NCBI GenBank assembly: GCA_020852255.1
Contig: JADZBD010000025.1
Span: 1-64,000, forward strand
DNA: 64,000 nucleotides
Direction of reading: 5' to 3'
Source: Bacteroidia bacterium
Lineage (GTDB): Bacteria > Bacteroidota > Bacteroidia > JADZBD01
Under the pieces are notes generated by a model that saw only the letters and a program-made list of their open reading frames with translations, was not told the origin of the DNA and made no database searches. Position 1 is the stretch's first letter. The number at the start of each line of letters is the position of its first letter. Made by a program: the position numbers and the translations under genes. Positions 53,652 to 63,473 of this stretch are shown here, one piece after another.

Positions 53652-55229
53652 ATGGCAGAAGTAAAACCAGCAGAAGTATCCGCAATCTTACGCCAGCAAC
53701 TGGCAGGATACAAAACCGCCTCGGATCTGGAAGAAGTAGGAACCGTGTTGCAGGTGGGTGACGGTATTGCGCGTATCTACGGTCTTTCCAACGTACAATC
53801 CGGTGAGCTCATTGAATTTGAGAACGGACTCAAAGGAATTGTATTGAACCTGGAAGAAGATAACGTGGGAGCTGTATTGCTTGGTTCTTCCAATGATATT
53901 AAAGAAGGGGATACCGTAAAACGTACCGGTCGTATTGCTTCCATCAAGGTGGGAGAAGGTATGCTGGGGCGTGTGGTGAATACCATGGGAGAGCCCATTG
54001 ACGGAAAAGGACCGATCAAAGGTGAGCTTTTTGAAATGCCTATTGAGCGTAAGGCTCCCGGGGTAATCTTCCGCCAACCGGTAAATGAACCCCTCCAGAC
54101 TGGTATCAAGGCGATTGATGCCATGATTCCCATCGGGCGCGGACAGCGGGAATTGGTGATCGGAGATCGGCAGACCGGGAAAACCGCAGTTTGCCTGGAT
54201 ACCATTATCAACCAGAAAGAATTTTATGAGCGCGGAGAACCCGTGTTCTGTATTTATGTGGCCATCGGACAAAAAGGTTCAACGGTAGCCAACGTACAAC
54301 GCGTACTGGAAGAGAACGGAGCTATGCCTTATACGGTAATCGTTTCCGCCACAGCTTCTGATCCTGCGCCTATGCAGTTCTACGCGCCTATGTCCGGTGC
54401 CGCTATCGGAGAGTTCTTCAGAGATACCGGTCGCCCGGCACTTATTGTATATGATGATCTTTCCAAACAGGCGGTGGCCTACCGCGAGGTGTCCCTTCTG
54501 CTCCGTCGTCCTCCCGGCCGTGAAGCCTATCCCGGCGACGTATTCTATCTGCACAGTCGTTTGCTGGAGCGTGCCGCAAAAGTGATTTCTTCCCAGGATG
54601 TGGTGAAAAACATGAATGATCTGCCGGATTCTTTAAAAGATAAAGTAAAGGGCGGAGGATCTCTGACAGCCCTTCCCATTATTGAAACACAGGCCGGTGA
54701 CGTATCTGCCTATATTCCTACTAATGTGATCTCGATCACTGACGGGCAGATATTCCTTGAGGCGAACCTGTTCAACTCCGGTGTGCGTCCGGCCATCAAC
54801 GTAGGTATTTCCGTATCCCGCGTGGGAGGAAATGCCCAGATCAAGAGTATGAAAAAAGTTGCTGGAACGTTAAAACTGGATCAGGCGCAATACCGCGAAT
54901 TGGAAGCGTTTGCAAAATTCGGATCTGATCTGGATGCGGCTACTAAATCGGTACTCGACAAAGGTTCACGGAACGTAGAGATCCTGAAACAAAATCAGTT
55001 CTCTCCGTTCAGGGTTGAGCAACAAATTGCCATCATCTATTGCGGAACCAAAGGATTGTTGCGTAACGTGCCTTTGAATAAAGTAAAAGAATTTGAAGTG
55101 GATTTCCTCCAATACATGGAAAGCAAGCATAAGAATGTGCTAAATGACCTGAAAGCCGGGAAGCTGGATGATACGATTACCGGAACCCTGGAGAAAGCGG
55201 CCGCAGAAATTTCAGCGAAATACAAATAA
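53652..55229 (+). CDS. atpA: ATP synthase F1 subunit alpha
   Basis: The 525-residue protein carries the regulatory nucleotide site of F1. The P-loop is GDRQTGKT near residue 172, and [20 protein letters not shown] and [20 protein letters not shown] are hallmark segments with the arginine finger region following ([20 protein letters not shown]). Length and motifs are normal for the family. atpG follows after 35 nt. Confidence 0.98.
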   Translation: MAEVKPAEVSAILRQQLAGYKTASDLEEVGTVLQVGDGIARIYGLSNVQSGELIEFENGLKGIVLNLEEDNVGAVLLGSSNDIKEGDTVKRTGRIASIKVGEGMLGRVVNTMGEPIDGKGPIKGELFEMPIERKAPGVIFRQPVNEPLQTGIKAIDAMIPIGRGQRELVIGDRQTGKTAVCLDTIINQKEFYERGEPVFCIYVAIGQKGSTVANVQRVLEENGAMPYTVIVSATASDPAPMQFYAPMSGAAIGEFFRDTGRPALIVYDDLSKQAVAYREVSLLLRRPPGREAYPGDVFYLHSRLLERAAKVISSQDVVKNMNDLPDSLKDKVKGGGSLTALPIIETQAGDVSAYIPTNVISITDGQIFLEANLFNSGVRPAINVGISVSRVGGNAQIKSMKKVAGTLKLDQAQYRELEAFAKFGSDLDAATKSVLDKGSRNVEILKQNQFSPFRVEQQIAIIYCGTKGLLRNVPLNKVKEFEVDFLQYMESKHKNVLNDLKAGKLDDTITGTLEKAAAEISAKYK

Positions 55230-55264
55230 CCCTTTGATTCTTGATCTTTGAATTTTAATTCTAA

Positions 55265-56146
55265 ATGCCGAATTTAAAAGAAGTCAGAACCCGGATCACT
55301 TCTGTGTCCAGCACACAGCAGATTACTTCTGCTATGAAGATGGTTTCTGCTGCCAAATTAAAACGGGCTCAGGATGCCATAGTTCAGATGCGTCCGTATG
55401 CAGAGAAACTCAAGGAGATACTTGAAAACGTTTCTGCCAGCTTATCCGCTTCAGATGGCATATATTCCAAACAGAAAGAGGTAAAATCTGTGTTGTTGAT
55501 TGTGATTACCTCTAACCGCGGATTGTGCGGAGGGTTTAACTCTTCAGTGATCAAACGGGCCTTGCTTACCGCACGACAAGAATATGCCGGAAAGCAAATT
55601 TCGGTATTGTGTATTGGGAAGAAAGGGGGAGATTATTTCCGGAAAACCGAGTACAAGATCATTGGGTCTGATTTGCCAAGAAAGGTAAACGAGTTGTTTG
55701 ATAAGCTAACTTTTGAAAATGTGGCCCCGGTTGCGGAGAAGATCATGGAAGCGTTTGTGAAGGGGCAGTTCGACCGTATTGATCTTGTCTATAACAAATT
55801 CAAGAATGCCGCTACGCAGATCAACACCCGTGAGCAGTTTTTGCCGGTGGCACCGCCCGCCAATGACGGGAAGAAGAAGCGCTCCGTTGATTATATTTTT
55901 GAGCCAACGAAAGAGTTTATCATAGAAGACCTTATTCCCCGTTCTTTAAAAACCCAGTTCTACAAAGCCTTATTGGATTCCCATGCTTCCGAACACGGGG
56001 CACGCATGACGGCCATGCACAAGGCTACGGATAACGCCCGCGACATGCTGCGCGAACTGCGCATCACCTACAACAAAGCCCGTCAGGCCGCCATCACCAA
56101 GGAGATCTTAGAGATCGTGGGTGGAGCGGAAGCGTTGAATAATTGA
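55265..56146 (+). CDS. atpG: ATP synthase F1 subunit gamma
   Basis: The 293-residue rotor-shaft protein has the terminal helices typical of the family: N-terminal TRITSVSSTQQITSAMKMVS and C-terminal ASEHGARMTAMHKATDNARD with MLRELRITYNKARQAAITKE. SNRGLCGGFNSS marks the Rossmann-like domain. It is the last gene of the operon; the genes for beta and epsilon (atpD, atpC) are absent here, as is usual in Bacteroidota, where they lie elsewhere. Confidence 0.97.
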   Translation: MPNLKEVRTRITSVSSTQQITSAMKMVSAAKLKRAQDAIVQMRPYAEKLKEILENVSASLSASDGIYSKQKEVKSVLLIVITSNRGLCGGFNSSVIKRALLTARQEYAGKQISVLCIGKKGGDYFRKTEYKIIGSDLPRKVNELFDKLTFENVAPVAEKIMEAFVKGQFDRIDLVYNKFKNAATQINTREQFLPVAPPANDGKKKRSVDYIFEPTKEFIIEDLIPRSLKTQFYKALLDSHASEHGARMTAMHKATDNARDMLRELRITYNKARQAAITKEILEIVGGAEALNN

Positions 56147-56200
56147 TTGATTTAGTGAGATTTACGAAGATCTTTGGAACTGTAGTTCTACGGACTTAGT

Positions 56201-56257
56201 TTTGCGTTTTCATAATATAGTGTTATATTTGCTTTAATTATATAAGACTATATTATG
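56201..56257 (+). promoter_or_regulatory. Promoter and large dyad operator of the XRE/Fic pair
   Basis: TTTG (56201-56204) and TATATTTG (56224-56231) form a perfect Bacteroidota promoter with 19-nt spacing. Around it lies an interrupted palindrome: CATAATATAG (56211-56220), TG, TTATAT (56223-56228), an 11-nt centre, ATATAA (56240-56245), GA, CTATATTATG (56248-56257). Seventeen of 18 arm positions match. The left arm lies upstream of the expected transcript start, so this is a DNA operator rather than an mRNA hairpin, and it reaches over the ATG at 56255. Confidence 0.75.
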
Positions 56258-56692
56258 AAATTTAAACGAGTCTCTTTTGAAGATCCTATGGCTATTTCCT
56301 TGCCTCCGAAACCTGAATCCGGATGGGTTCAGTGGATGCGTGGCGCACTTCAGATGTCGTTAAGACAATTGGGCAAACGACTGAACATTAGCGCCCAGAG
56401 TGTGAATGATCTTGAGCGGAGGGAGCGCGAGGCCAGCATCACCCTGCATGCCCTGCAGCAGGCGGCGGAGGCAATGAATATGAAATTGGTTTACGCGCTG
56501 GTGCCAAAAGAGAAAGGGATAGAAGAAATGATCCGTCAGAGGGCAGAGGAAAAGGCCAAAGAAATTGTGATGCGCACGCACCAAACGATGATATTGGAAA
56601 AACAGGGTGCAAAAAAAGAATGGATTGAAAATGCCATCCGCCAGAAGACCGAAGAGTTGATGCTGAAAATGCCCCGGTATTTATGGGATTGA
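56255..56692 (+). CDS. XRE-family helix-turn-helix protein, 'mobile mystery protein A' type
   Basis: The 145-residue protein contains an XRE-type helix-turn-helix (about 30-80: MRGALQMSLRQLGKRLNISA, QSVNDLERREREASITLHAL) and a charged helical C-terminus. It is followed, with a 10-nt overlap, by a Fic-domain gene, an arrangement known as mobile mystery proteins A and B. It probably represses the pair through the dyad at 56211-56257 and may counteract the Fic protein as antitoxin. This last point is inferred from gene order. Confidence 0.85.
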   Translation: MKFKRVSFEDPMAISLPPKPESGWVQWMRGALQMSLRQLGKRLNISAQSVNDLERREREASITLHALQQAAEAMNMKLVYALVPKEKGIEEMIRQRAEEKAKEIVMRTHQTMILEKQGAKKEWIENAIRQKTEELMLKMPRYLWD

Positions 56693-57282
56693 AAAAGGGA
56701 GATTCGTCTGATGGGCAGACTTTGCTGAGTGAAGGCGACCGTGACGGGCTTTTGATTAAAAGCATCCGAACCCGGGAGGAGCTGAACAGGTGTGAACACT
56801 TGAACATTCAGGAAGCGTTGGAATGGACCTTGGGTAAAAATTTTGATGAGGAGGAATTGTTATCGGAGCAATTTACCAGGGACATTCATCGGAGGATGTT
56901 TGGGAGTGTTTGGGAGTGGGCCGGAAAATTCCGAAGGAGCGATACCAATCTGGGGGTGAACTGGAAACAAATTCCCGTACAGCTCAGGCAACTGAACGAT
57001 GACGTACGGCTATGGATCAAGGAAGAAAGCTTCCCGCCGGACGAATTAGTGATCCGCAATAAACATCGCCTCGTATGCATCCACGCCTTTCCTAATGGGA
57101 ACGGACGACATTCGCGCTTAATGGCAGACCTCTTGATCCGTCATGTTTTTGATGGGAATTATTACACCTGGGGAAGCCAAGCCACCGAATCGTCCGAAGA
57201 AATTCGCGAGCGTTACTTAAAAGCTTTGCGTGAAGCCGACCGGGGAAAATACACGGCGCTGATACGGTTTGCGAGGAGTTGA
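56683..57282 (+). CDS. Fic-domain protein, 'mobile mystery protein B' type
   Basis: The 199-residue protein has the Fic core motif HAFPNGNGRHSR at 134-145, matching HxFx(D/N)GNGRxxR with catalytic His134, so it is expected to transfer AMP or a related group to a target protein. WEWAGKFRRSDTNLGV is the usual upstream segment of this family. A TLLSEG stretch at 13-18 fits the loose (S/T)xxxE(G/N) inhibitory signature, but other family members do not keep it there, so it may be chance. The start codon lies inside the XRE gene. Confidence 0.88.
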   Translation: MGLKKGDSSDGQTLLSEGDRDGLLIKSIRTREELNRCEHLNIQEALEWTLGKNFDEEELLSEQFTRDIHRRMFGSVWEWAGKFRRSDTNLGVNWKQIPVQLRQLNDDVRLWIKEESFPPDELVIRNKHRLVCIHAFPNGNGRHSRLMADLLIRHVFDGNYYTWGSQATESSEEIRERYLKALREADRGKYTALIRFARS

Positions 57283-57482
57283 ATAGTTATTCATCCTGTT
57301 AGAATATTTGCCATTGATTACTCCTTCGTCTTGAAATAATATCTTTGGGATGGGCTAACGTGAGATATAAGAATTACGCCATCGTACATTTGGGCTGGAA
57401 TAATTCTTTCCAACACCCTACCAACATTATAACAGTACATAGGCTTGATTTTGGAATAAGCAAGAGTCTGGCGGCTAACCCC

Positions 57483-59471
57483 CTACTCCCCGTTCTTCCC
57501 TTCCTCGGCCGGAGGTTTTGGGAAAACCCGCTTCATGCTCTGCAGTTTAACAGGATTGATCACAAGCGGAAATTTTTCCACCACCACAGAGGAAGTGTCG
57601 AGGCCAAAGGCGCGGCCTTCGGATAACCCCAGCCACTTGAGAATGCCGTAAATGTCCAGGGTGATCTTTTCCAGGAAGGGGAATTCGTTCTCGAAGCTCA
57701 TGAACTTCTCGATCACTATAAAGCGGAAATCGCCGATTACCCCGCTTCTTCCCAATGACTCATAGCGTGAAGTGATATCCACCTCGTGGTTCGCTACCAA
57801 ATCCTCGATCACCTTGCGGAACATGAGGTTGATTCGGGGTGCCACACGGAATCCCAGTTTGAATTCAACACGAATAATATCATTCTTTACGATCTCAATC
57901 ACTTTATAATCCATCCGGTAAGGCTCATCCACCACGTCTACATGCACAAACCAGTATATATCCGCCCGCTTTGGCCGTCGTTGTAAAATAGAATGCACCA
58001 CCTTTTGTTCAATCTCATCGGCCTTATTTGCGCTGGTAAGATAGACTAAATGCGTGGCAAATTTCGGTATGCTTTCATCTTTGCTCAGCTCCGCAATCAT
58101 GGGCACATAATCGTCAAGCTTCACAAACTCCACATAACGATTGCGGATTTTTCTTCCACCCTGCCAGCACCACATGGCAAGGTAGAGGATGGATGCGATC
58201 ATTAAACTTACCCATCCGCCTTCAAAGAATTTTCGGGAATTTGCCACCAGGAAGGCAGACTCCACAATTAAATACACTACGATGAACCCGATAATCCAAA
58301 TTCCTTTATAGTGCTTGATCCTCATGTACCAGATCAGAAGTAATGAGGTCATTATCATCCCTACAATGATGGTTAGTCCGTAGGCCGCCTCCATGTGTGA
58401 CGATTCTTTAAAATAAAGTACTACTCCAACACAGCCTGCCCATAACAACCAGTTCACCGAGGGTATATACAATTGTCCCTTTAATTCTGTAGGGTATTTA
58501 ATCCTGACTTTGGGCCAGAAATCCAAACGCACGGCTTCGTTGATCAGGGTAAATGATCCGGAGATTAACGCCTGGCTGGCAACAACGGCAGCGGCAGTAG
58601 CAATGGTGATCCCGACAGGCAGAAACCATTCCGGCATAATGGAATAAAATGGATTGCTGCTGAGCTGTTCACCATCCCGCGCAATGAGCCATGCGCCTTG
58701 TCCAAAGTAATTTATAAGTAACATTGTTTTCACAAAGATCCAGGTGATGCGAATATTCTTCCTCCCACAGTGGCCAAGGTCTGAATACAAAGCTTCAGCC
58801 CCTGTAGTGCAGAGAAATACCGCTCCCAGAAGCCAAAATCCTTCCGGATGATCGGATAATAAATTAAATGCATAATGCGGACTTACTGCGGCCAAAACTC
58901 CCCAATTGTCCGAAACCTGAATAATTCCTAAAACTCCCAACATCAAGAACCAAACCATCATGATGGGGCCAAACGACTTTCCAACGAACTTTGTACCGAA
59001 TTGTTGAATCGTGAAAAGCAATGTAAGAATGATTAAAATAATAGGAATAGTGGGGATGTGACTTAAGGATTCAACTTGACCTAATCCTTCTACTGCCGAC
59101 GCAACAGATATCGGAGGGGTGATAATTCCATCTCCCAAAATAAAACACCCGCCAATTATTGCAGGATACATCAGCCACTTCACTTTGGTTTTCTTTACCA
59201 GCGCGTAAAGCGCAAATATTCCGCCTTCCCCCTTGTTATCTGCACGTAATGTAAGCATCACATACTTTAATGTTGTTTGCAGCGTAAGAGTCCAGAAAAT
59301 ACAGGAAATCCCTCCCAGCACCACATCGGCCGAAATAATTTTCCCATCGCCTACAATGGCTTTCAATACGTAAAGCGGGGAGGTACCGATATCGCCGTAA
59401 ATGATCCCCAGTGTAACCAGAAGTCCGGCGGCAGTAACCTTGCTCAGGTAACTATGATATCCGTTTTGCAC
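57483..59471 (-). CDS. kup: KUP-family potassium transporter
   Basis: The 662-residue protein has about twelve membrane segments and the KUP signature GIIYGDIGTSPLYVLKAIV near the N-terminus, plus GGCFILGDGIITPPISVASA. It imports potassium, probably with protons. The soluble C-terminal part (about 440-660) is long and includes VHVDVVDEPYRMDYKVIEI. The start is GTG at 59471, close behind a consensus promoter box; no ATG is available before the signature. The gene seems monocistronic. Confidence 0.94.
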   Translation of the reverse strand: MQNGYHSYLSKVTAAGLLVTLGIIYGDIGTSPLYVLKAIVGDGKIISADVVLGGISCIFWTLTLQTTLKYVMLTLRADNKGEGGIFALYALVKKTKVKWLMYPAIIGGCFILGDGIITPPISVASAVEGLGQVESLSHIPTIPIILIILTLLFTIQQFGTKFVGKSFGPIMMVWFLMLGVLGIIQVSDNWGVLAAVSPHYAFNLLSDHPEGFWLLGAVFLCTTGAEALYSDLGHCGRKNIRITWIFVKTMLLINYFGQGAWLIARDGEQLSSNPFYSIMPEWFLPVGITIATAAAVVASQALISGSFTLINEAVRLDFWPKVRIKYPTELKGQLYIPSVNWLLWAGCVGVVLYFKESSHMEAAYGLTIIVGMIMTSLLLIWYMRIKHYKGIWIIGFIVVYLIVESAFLVANSRKFFEGGWVSLMIASILYLAMWCWQGGRKIRNRYVEFVKLDDYVPMIAELSKDESIPKFATHLVYLTSANKADEIEQKVVHSILQRRPKRADIYWFVHVDVVDEPYRMDYKVIEIVKNDIIRVEFKLGFRVAPRINLMFRKVIEDLVANHEVDITSRYESLGRSGVIGDFRFIVIEKFMSFENEFPFLEKITLDIYGILKWLGLSEGRAFGLDTSSVVVEKFPLVINPVKLQSMKRVFPKPPAEEGKNGE

Positions 59472-59487
59472 AGGATCAGCGAGGGTG

Positions 59488-59516
59488 CAAATTTACTTGT
59501 TTTCCTGCTCACCAAA
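59488..59516 (-). promoter_or_regulatory. Predicted kup promoter
   Basis: On the minus strand TTTG (59516-59513) and TAAATTTG (59495-59488) are 17 nt apart. The second is an exact -7 consensus and lies 16 nt before the GTG start. Confidence 0.55.
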
Positions 59517-59636
59517 ATCAGTTCAACAGGATATATTCGTCGAAATTGTTTATCAACGGCCTCGCAAAACACTATAAATCATCTGATTATGATCTGCGTC
59601 ACAAATCTGACCTTTAGACCTTTCGACGCAAAAAGG

Positions 59637-59644
59637 TACTTTTG
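59637..59644 (+). promoter_or_regulatory. -7 box of the membrane-protein gene at 59649
   Basis: TACTTTTG matches TAnnTTTG exactly. A weak -33 element, TTTA (59613-59616), lies 20 nt upstream. The box ends four bases before the GTG start codon, so the mRNA would be leaderless or nearly so. Confidence 0.5.
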
Positions 59645-59648
59645 AAAA

Positions 59649-61139
59649 GTGAGAAGCCAGAAGATCCTCTATCCCGTGTATGGCACCGTGTTTCTGACGG
59701 CCTGCATCGTTTCTTTTCTGCATTTTTCTCCTGTCTTTCATTTTGATCTACATTCCGACATGGTGATTCCTGTGCTCCAGGCGTATGATTTTAACTGGAG
59801 AACGGATCTATATTACTGGGGACAGGACCGGCTGGGAAGTCTGCTGCCCGCCCTCGCCCACCTGTTCCGATGGCTGCCTGTGCATACAGTTTGGCTTGTT
59901 TCGGTTCTTCAATGGATGCTCAGTGCTGCCGCCCTGTGGTTACTTACCGATAAACTGCGTCCGTTGTTCCTGCGTTTGTTGTTTGCCGTGGCATGGCTCA
60001 TGCCATTCCCGTTTTTTTCCTGGAATCTGCTTGTAGGACAACCGTACACTGCCCAGTTTTTCCTGATCGGACTCAGCTTCTTTTTCCTCTACAGGTACAG
60101 GGAATTTCGCGGCCATGCCCTTAAAAAAAGTTTTTTGCTGGGCTGTTCCCTTTTTTCATGGATGCTTTCCGTTTGGACCAATGATATGTCGGTAGTGATT
60201 TTGCCTCTTTTCCTGCTGTTTATTCTGCAGCCCTCGCTGGATATGGGTAAAGAAGGTACGTCCACTGTTTTCCGTTTTCGCATTCCGTTTGAGATGAGCC
60301 GGTCAGACATTGCCGCATCCTTTGTAGCCTTACTGGCAGGGGTTTTCTTTCTCCTGTTTGCCAAATCACAGGCTTACCAGTTCAAATATACCGTGTACCG
60401 TGTTTCCGATATATCCGTGGTCACAGACGGGCTGTTCCAGCTCTTCAATGAGGTCACACGCGCCTTCGCCTTCCGGGTTTTTAACATTCTGGTTTCAGTT
60501 CATGCCTGGCTGCTGCTGCTTATCCTGGGGCTCACTTTCCTGAGCGGAAGAGTAAAAAATGAATCCTTCCCCTTGTCTAACCTGCTCCTCTTTTCATCCG
60601 TACTTACTTTCTTTGCCTTGCTGTTCTCGGAATGGGTTTCTCTGAATTCATTCCAGGCAAGGTATTTTGTAGTACCCTACTATCTGTTGCTGCTGGGAAT
60701 TTTTTTTCGCATCTGCTGTATGCAGGCCGGAAGAATTCGCCTGGCTGCCACCATCGCCCTCACTGCTGCCGTTCTTCTTTCCGCGGTAGATTCCCTGATT
60801 CATTACCCCTGGGCGGCAACCGGCGATAAACATCTTTCCTTTGCTGAACACCGTGTAATTACAACGCGGCTCGACAGCGGGGCGGTGCTGGGAACGTACT
60901 GGAACTCGTACCTGCTCAGCGCGGGTGATCCCGGCAAGATCACCGGAACTCCGAAAGAGCACGAGCCGATCCGGAACTACGACCGGATGTGGGCCGCCTC
61001 AAAAATGAAACGGATTTATCTTGTAAAAAACAACTGGCTCGATTCTTTCCCTGATACCCTCACCCAGTTCGGCCGACAATTGTACCGCAACGGAGCACCC
61101 TTCCGGTTCGAATACCTTGAACTCTGCGAATACCGTTAA
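59649..61139 (+). CDS. Polytopic membrane protein, GT-C-like
   Basis: The 496-residue protein has about ten membrane segments and a short soluble C-terminus. The first loop reads DLHSDMVIPVLQAYDFNW with acidic residues in the place of the catalytic Asp of GT-C glycosyltransferases, so a lipid-linked sugar transferase is possible. No family-defining motif is present and no substrate can be named. The start is GTG. Its stop codon (61137-61139) interlocks with that of the convergent rnr gene (61136-61138). Confidence 0.62.
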   Translation: MRSQKILYPVYGTVFLTACIVSFLHFSPVFHFDLHSDMVIPVLQAYDFNWRTDLYYWGQDRLGSLLPALAHLFRWLPVHTVWLVSVLQWMLSAAALWLLTDKLRPLFLRLLFAVAWLMPFPFFSWNLLVGQPYTAQFFLIGLSFFFLYRYREFRGHALKKSFLLGCSLFSWMLSVWTNDMSVVILPLFLLFILQPSLDMGKEGTSTVFRFRIPFEMSRSDIAASFVALLAGVFFLLFAKSQAYQFKYTVYRVSDISVVTDGLFQLFNEVTRAFAFRVFNILVSVHAWLLLLILGLTFLSGRVKNESFPLSNLLLFSSVLTFFALLFSEWVSLNSFQARYFVVPYYLLLLGIFFRICCMQAGRIRLAATIALTAAVLLSAVDSLIHYPWAATGDKHLSFAEHRVITTRLDSGAVLGTYWNSYLLSAGDPGKITGTPKEHEPIRNYDRMWAASKMKRIYLVKNNWLDSFPDTLTQFGRQLYRNGAPFRFEYLELCEYR

Positions 61140-63409
61140 ACTTCAAACCCCCATTCGTCTTTTACGCTGCCGCCTTTTTTTGGCAGGGGATGCGCCGGCT
61201 GTTGTTTTCCGGGGCGCGTTTCTTTTTTCGGGGAAGGGCCGGCTCCTTTGTTTCCCATTTCCACCAGGGCAAATTCGAGTTGTTTGCGCGCAAGATCCGC
61301 TCTCTTTACAAGTATCCTCACCTTATCGCCCAGTGTAATTTTTCGCCGGAAACGTTTTCCGATCACCGAATAACTGGTCTCGTCAAAATAATAATAATCG
61401 TCCGTCATGTCGCGAAGGCGGATCATTCCCTCGCAGAGCGAATCGTTCAGTTCTACAAAAAAACCGAATTCAGTAACTCCCGACACCACCCCGTCAAACT
61501 CCTCTCCGATTTTATCGCCAAGGAATTTGACCTGCATGTATTTGACGGAGGCCCGCTCGGCTTCGGCCGCAATTTTTTCTCTTTCGGAGCTGTGTTTGCA
61601 CTTTGACTCCAGATCCGCCTCTTTGGGATAATGCTTGTCGTTACTAAGGCATTTCTCCAATAGCCGGTGCAGCATCACATCCGGGTAGCGGCGGATGGGA
61701 GAAGTAAAATGAGAATAATATTCAAATCCGAGCCCGTAGTGCCCGATATTTTTTGTGGAATAAACGGCCTTGGCCATGGTGCGGATAGCGAGGAGCTCAA
61801 TCGCATTGGCTTCGGGCTTCCCCTGAACATCGCTCATTAGTTTGTTAAGTGATTCCGCGATGCTCCGTTCTGTTTTGGTACTGATCTTATATCCGAACTT
61901 AGAGGCAAAATCGGCGAAAGAGCGCATCTTCTCCGGATCCGGTGAATTGTGAATGCGGTATACATTAGGGCGCGGTGCCGCTGCTTTCCCGCTAAGGGTT
62001 TTTCCCATACCGATGAATTCAGCCACCCTGCGGTTAGCCAGCAGCATGAAGTCCTCGATCAACTGGTTAGCATCTTTCATTTGTTTAAAGAATACACCCA
62101 GGGGGTTCCCCTCCTCGTCCAGCTTGAATTTCACTTCCAGTTTTTCAAAACCTATGCTTCCCTTCTGAAAACGGTCCCTTCGCAGTTTTTTCGCCAGATC
62201 ATCTAATAGCTTTAGCTCATCCGCCAGATCGCCGGTACCGTTCTCCAGCCGTTCCTGCGCTTCCTCGTACGTAAAACGCCGCCGCGAATGGATAATTGTC
62301 TTACCGAACCACTCGCTTTTAATTCTGGCTTCACTGTCCAGTTCAAACACCGCGGCGAAGCAAAGTTTGTCTTCATCAGGGCGAAGGGAACACAGGTCGT
62401 TGGATAATGCCTCCGGCAGCATGGGAACAGTACGATCCACCAGATAAACGGATGTTGCACGGGCGTAAGCCTCCTTCTCCAGCAGGGTATTCTCCTTCAT
62501 GTAATGCGTAACATCCGCAATGTGAATGCCCACTTCCACGTTCCCGTTGGGAAGTTTTTTCAGGGAAAGCGCGTCATCAAAATCCTTCGCGTCAAACGGA
62601 TCAATGGTAAAGGTGAGCACCTCGCGAAAATCTCTTCTCTTTTTAATTTCCTCCGGCGTAATCGTCCTCGGAATTTTTTCCGACTCCCTGATCACCGCTT
62701 CATCAAACGAATACGGCAGGGCGAATTCTTCCAGAATAGCGTGAATCTCCGCATCCATTTCCCCGGCATTGCCAAGAATGCGGAGGACTTCTCCTATGGG
62801 ATTATCCTCTTCCGGATACTCCAGAATTTTTACCACCACTTTCTGTTTGTCCGTTGCTCCTTTGAGCGAAGATTCAGGAATAAAAATATCTGCACCGAAT
62901 TTCTGGTTGTCGGGTACCAGGAAACCAAACTTCCCTTTAACCTGCAGGGTTCCCACCACCTCGGATCGTCCGCGGGAAATTACCTCTTCCACTTCTCCTT
63001 CTGCCTTTCGTCCGCTTCGGCCTTTACTCACTTTCAGGCTGACAATATCTCCGTGAAGCGCTCCGTGCAGTTTGGATTCATGAACATAGATATCGTCTCC
63101 TTCTCCTTCGGTGGGAATAACATACGCTGATCCGGACATCAGCCGCTCTACACGTCCTGTTACCTGTTTGCCTTCAAACTTCCATCTGAATTTTCCCCGG
63201 TCGGTCTCCTCCGCCATTCCTTTTGTAACCAGATCTTCCAGAATATGCTGAACCAGCATTTTCTGTCCGTGCTCTGTAATGGCTAGAAACGATGATATCT
63301 GCTTATAATTCAGTGGCTTGCCCTTGCTGTATCGCAGCGCCTCGATCACCTCCTCAAACAGGTACTTTTTATTTCTTACTCCTTTCTTTCTTCTTATTTT
63401 TGAAGACAT
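61136..63409 (-). CDS. rnr: Ribonuclease R
   Basis: RNase R is a 3'-to-5' exoribonuclease that degrades structured RNA. The 757-residue protein has an N-terminal winged-helix-like region (about 15-85), cold-shock domains (about 90-220), the RNB catalytic domain with the acidic DPFDAKDFDDALSL motif near 270, and a C-terminal S1 domain (GEEFDGVVSGVTEFGFFVEL). A lysine-rich tail follows. A TATCTTTA -7-like box (63422-63415 on the minus strand) ends only five bases before the ATG, suggesting a very short leader. Confidence 0.96.
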   Translation of the reverse strand: MSSKIRRKKGVRNKKYLFEEVIEALRYSKGKPLNYKQISSFLAITEHGQKMLVQHILEDLVTKGMAEETDRGKFRWKFEGKQVTGRVERLMSGSAYVIPTEGEGDDIYVHESKLHGALHGDIVSLKVSKGRSGRKAEGEVEEVISRGRSEVVGTLQVKGKFGFLVPDNQKFGADIFIPESSLKGATDKQKVVVKILEYPEEDNPIGEVLRILGNAGEMDAEIHAILEEFALPYSFDEAVIRESEKIPRTITPEEIKKRRDFREVLTFTIDPFDAKDFDDALSLKKLPNGNVEVGIHIADVTHYMKENTLLEKEAYARATSVYLVDRTVPMLPEALSNDLCSLRPDEDKLCFAAVFELDSEARIKSEWFGKTIIHSRRRFTYEEAQERLENGTGDLADELKLLDDLAKKLRRDRFQKGSIGFEKLEVKFKLDEEGNPLGVFFKQMKDANQLIEDFMLLANRRVAEFIGMGKTLSGKAAAPRPNVYRIHNSPDPEKMRSFADFASKFGYKISTKTERSIAESLNKLMSDVQGKPEANAIELLAIRTMAKAVYSTKNIGHYGLGFEYYSHFTSPIRRYPDVMLHRLLEKCLSNDKHYPKEADLESKCKHSSEREKIAAEAERASVKYMQVKFLGDKIGEEFDGVVSGVTEFGFFVELNDSLCEGMIRLRDMTDDYYYFDETSYSVIGKRFRRKITLGDKVRILVKRADLARKQLEFALVEMGNKGAGPSPKKETRPGKQQPAHPLPKKGGSVKDEWGFEV

Positions 63410-63473
63410 GGGGATAAAGATAGGGATAAAAGACAGGGATTTCGGGAAAGGGATAATTGATAAAAGATCTGCT

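Noticed and set aside
56147-56254. Loss of atpD/atpC caused by insertion of the XRE/Fic pair
   Set aside because: Bacteroidota normally keep atpDC apart from atpBEFHAG, and no remnant of atpD is seen.
57345-57626. Small open frame after the Fic gene, with a TATCTTTG box overlapping its TTG
   Set aside because: It runs antisense into kup for half its length, has no ATG and shows no domain; the box may be chance.
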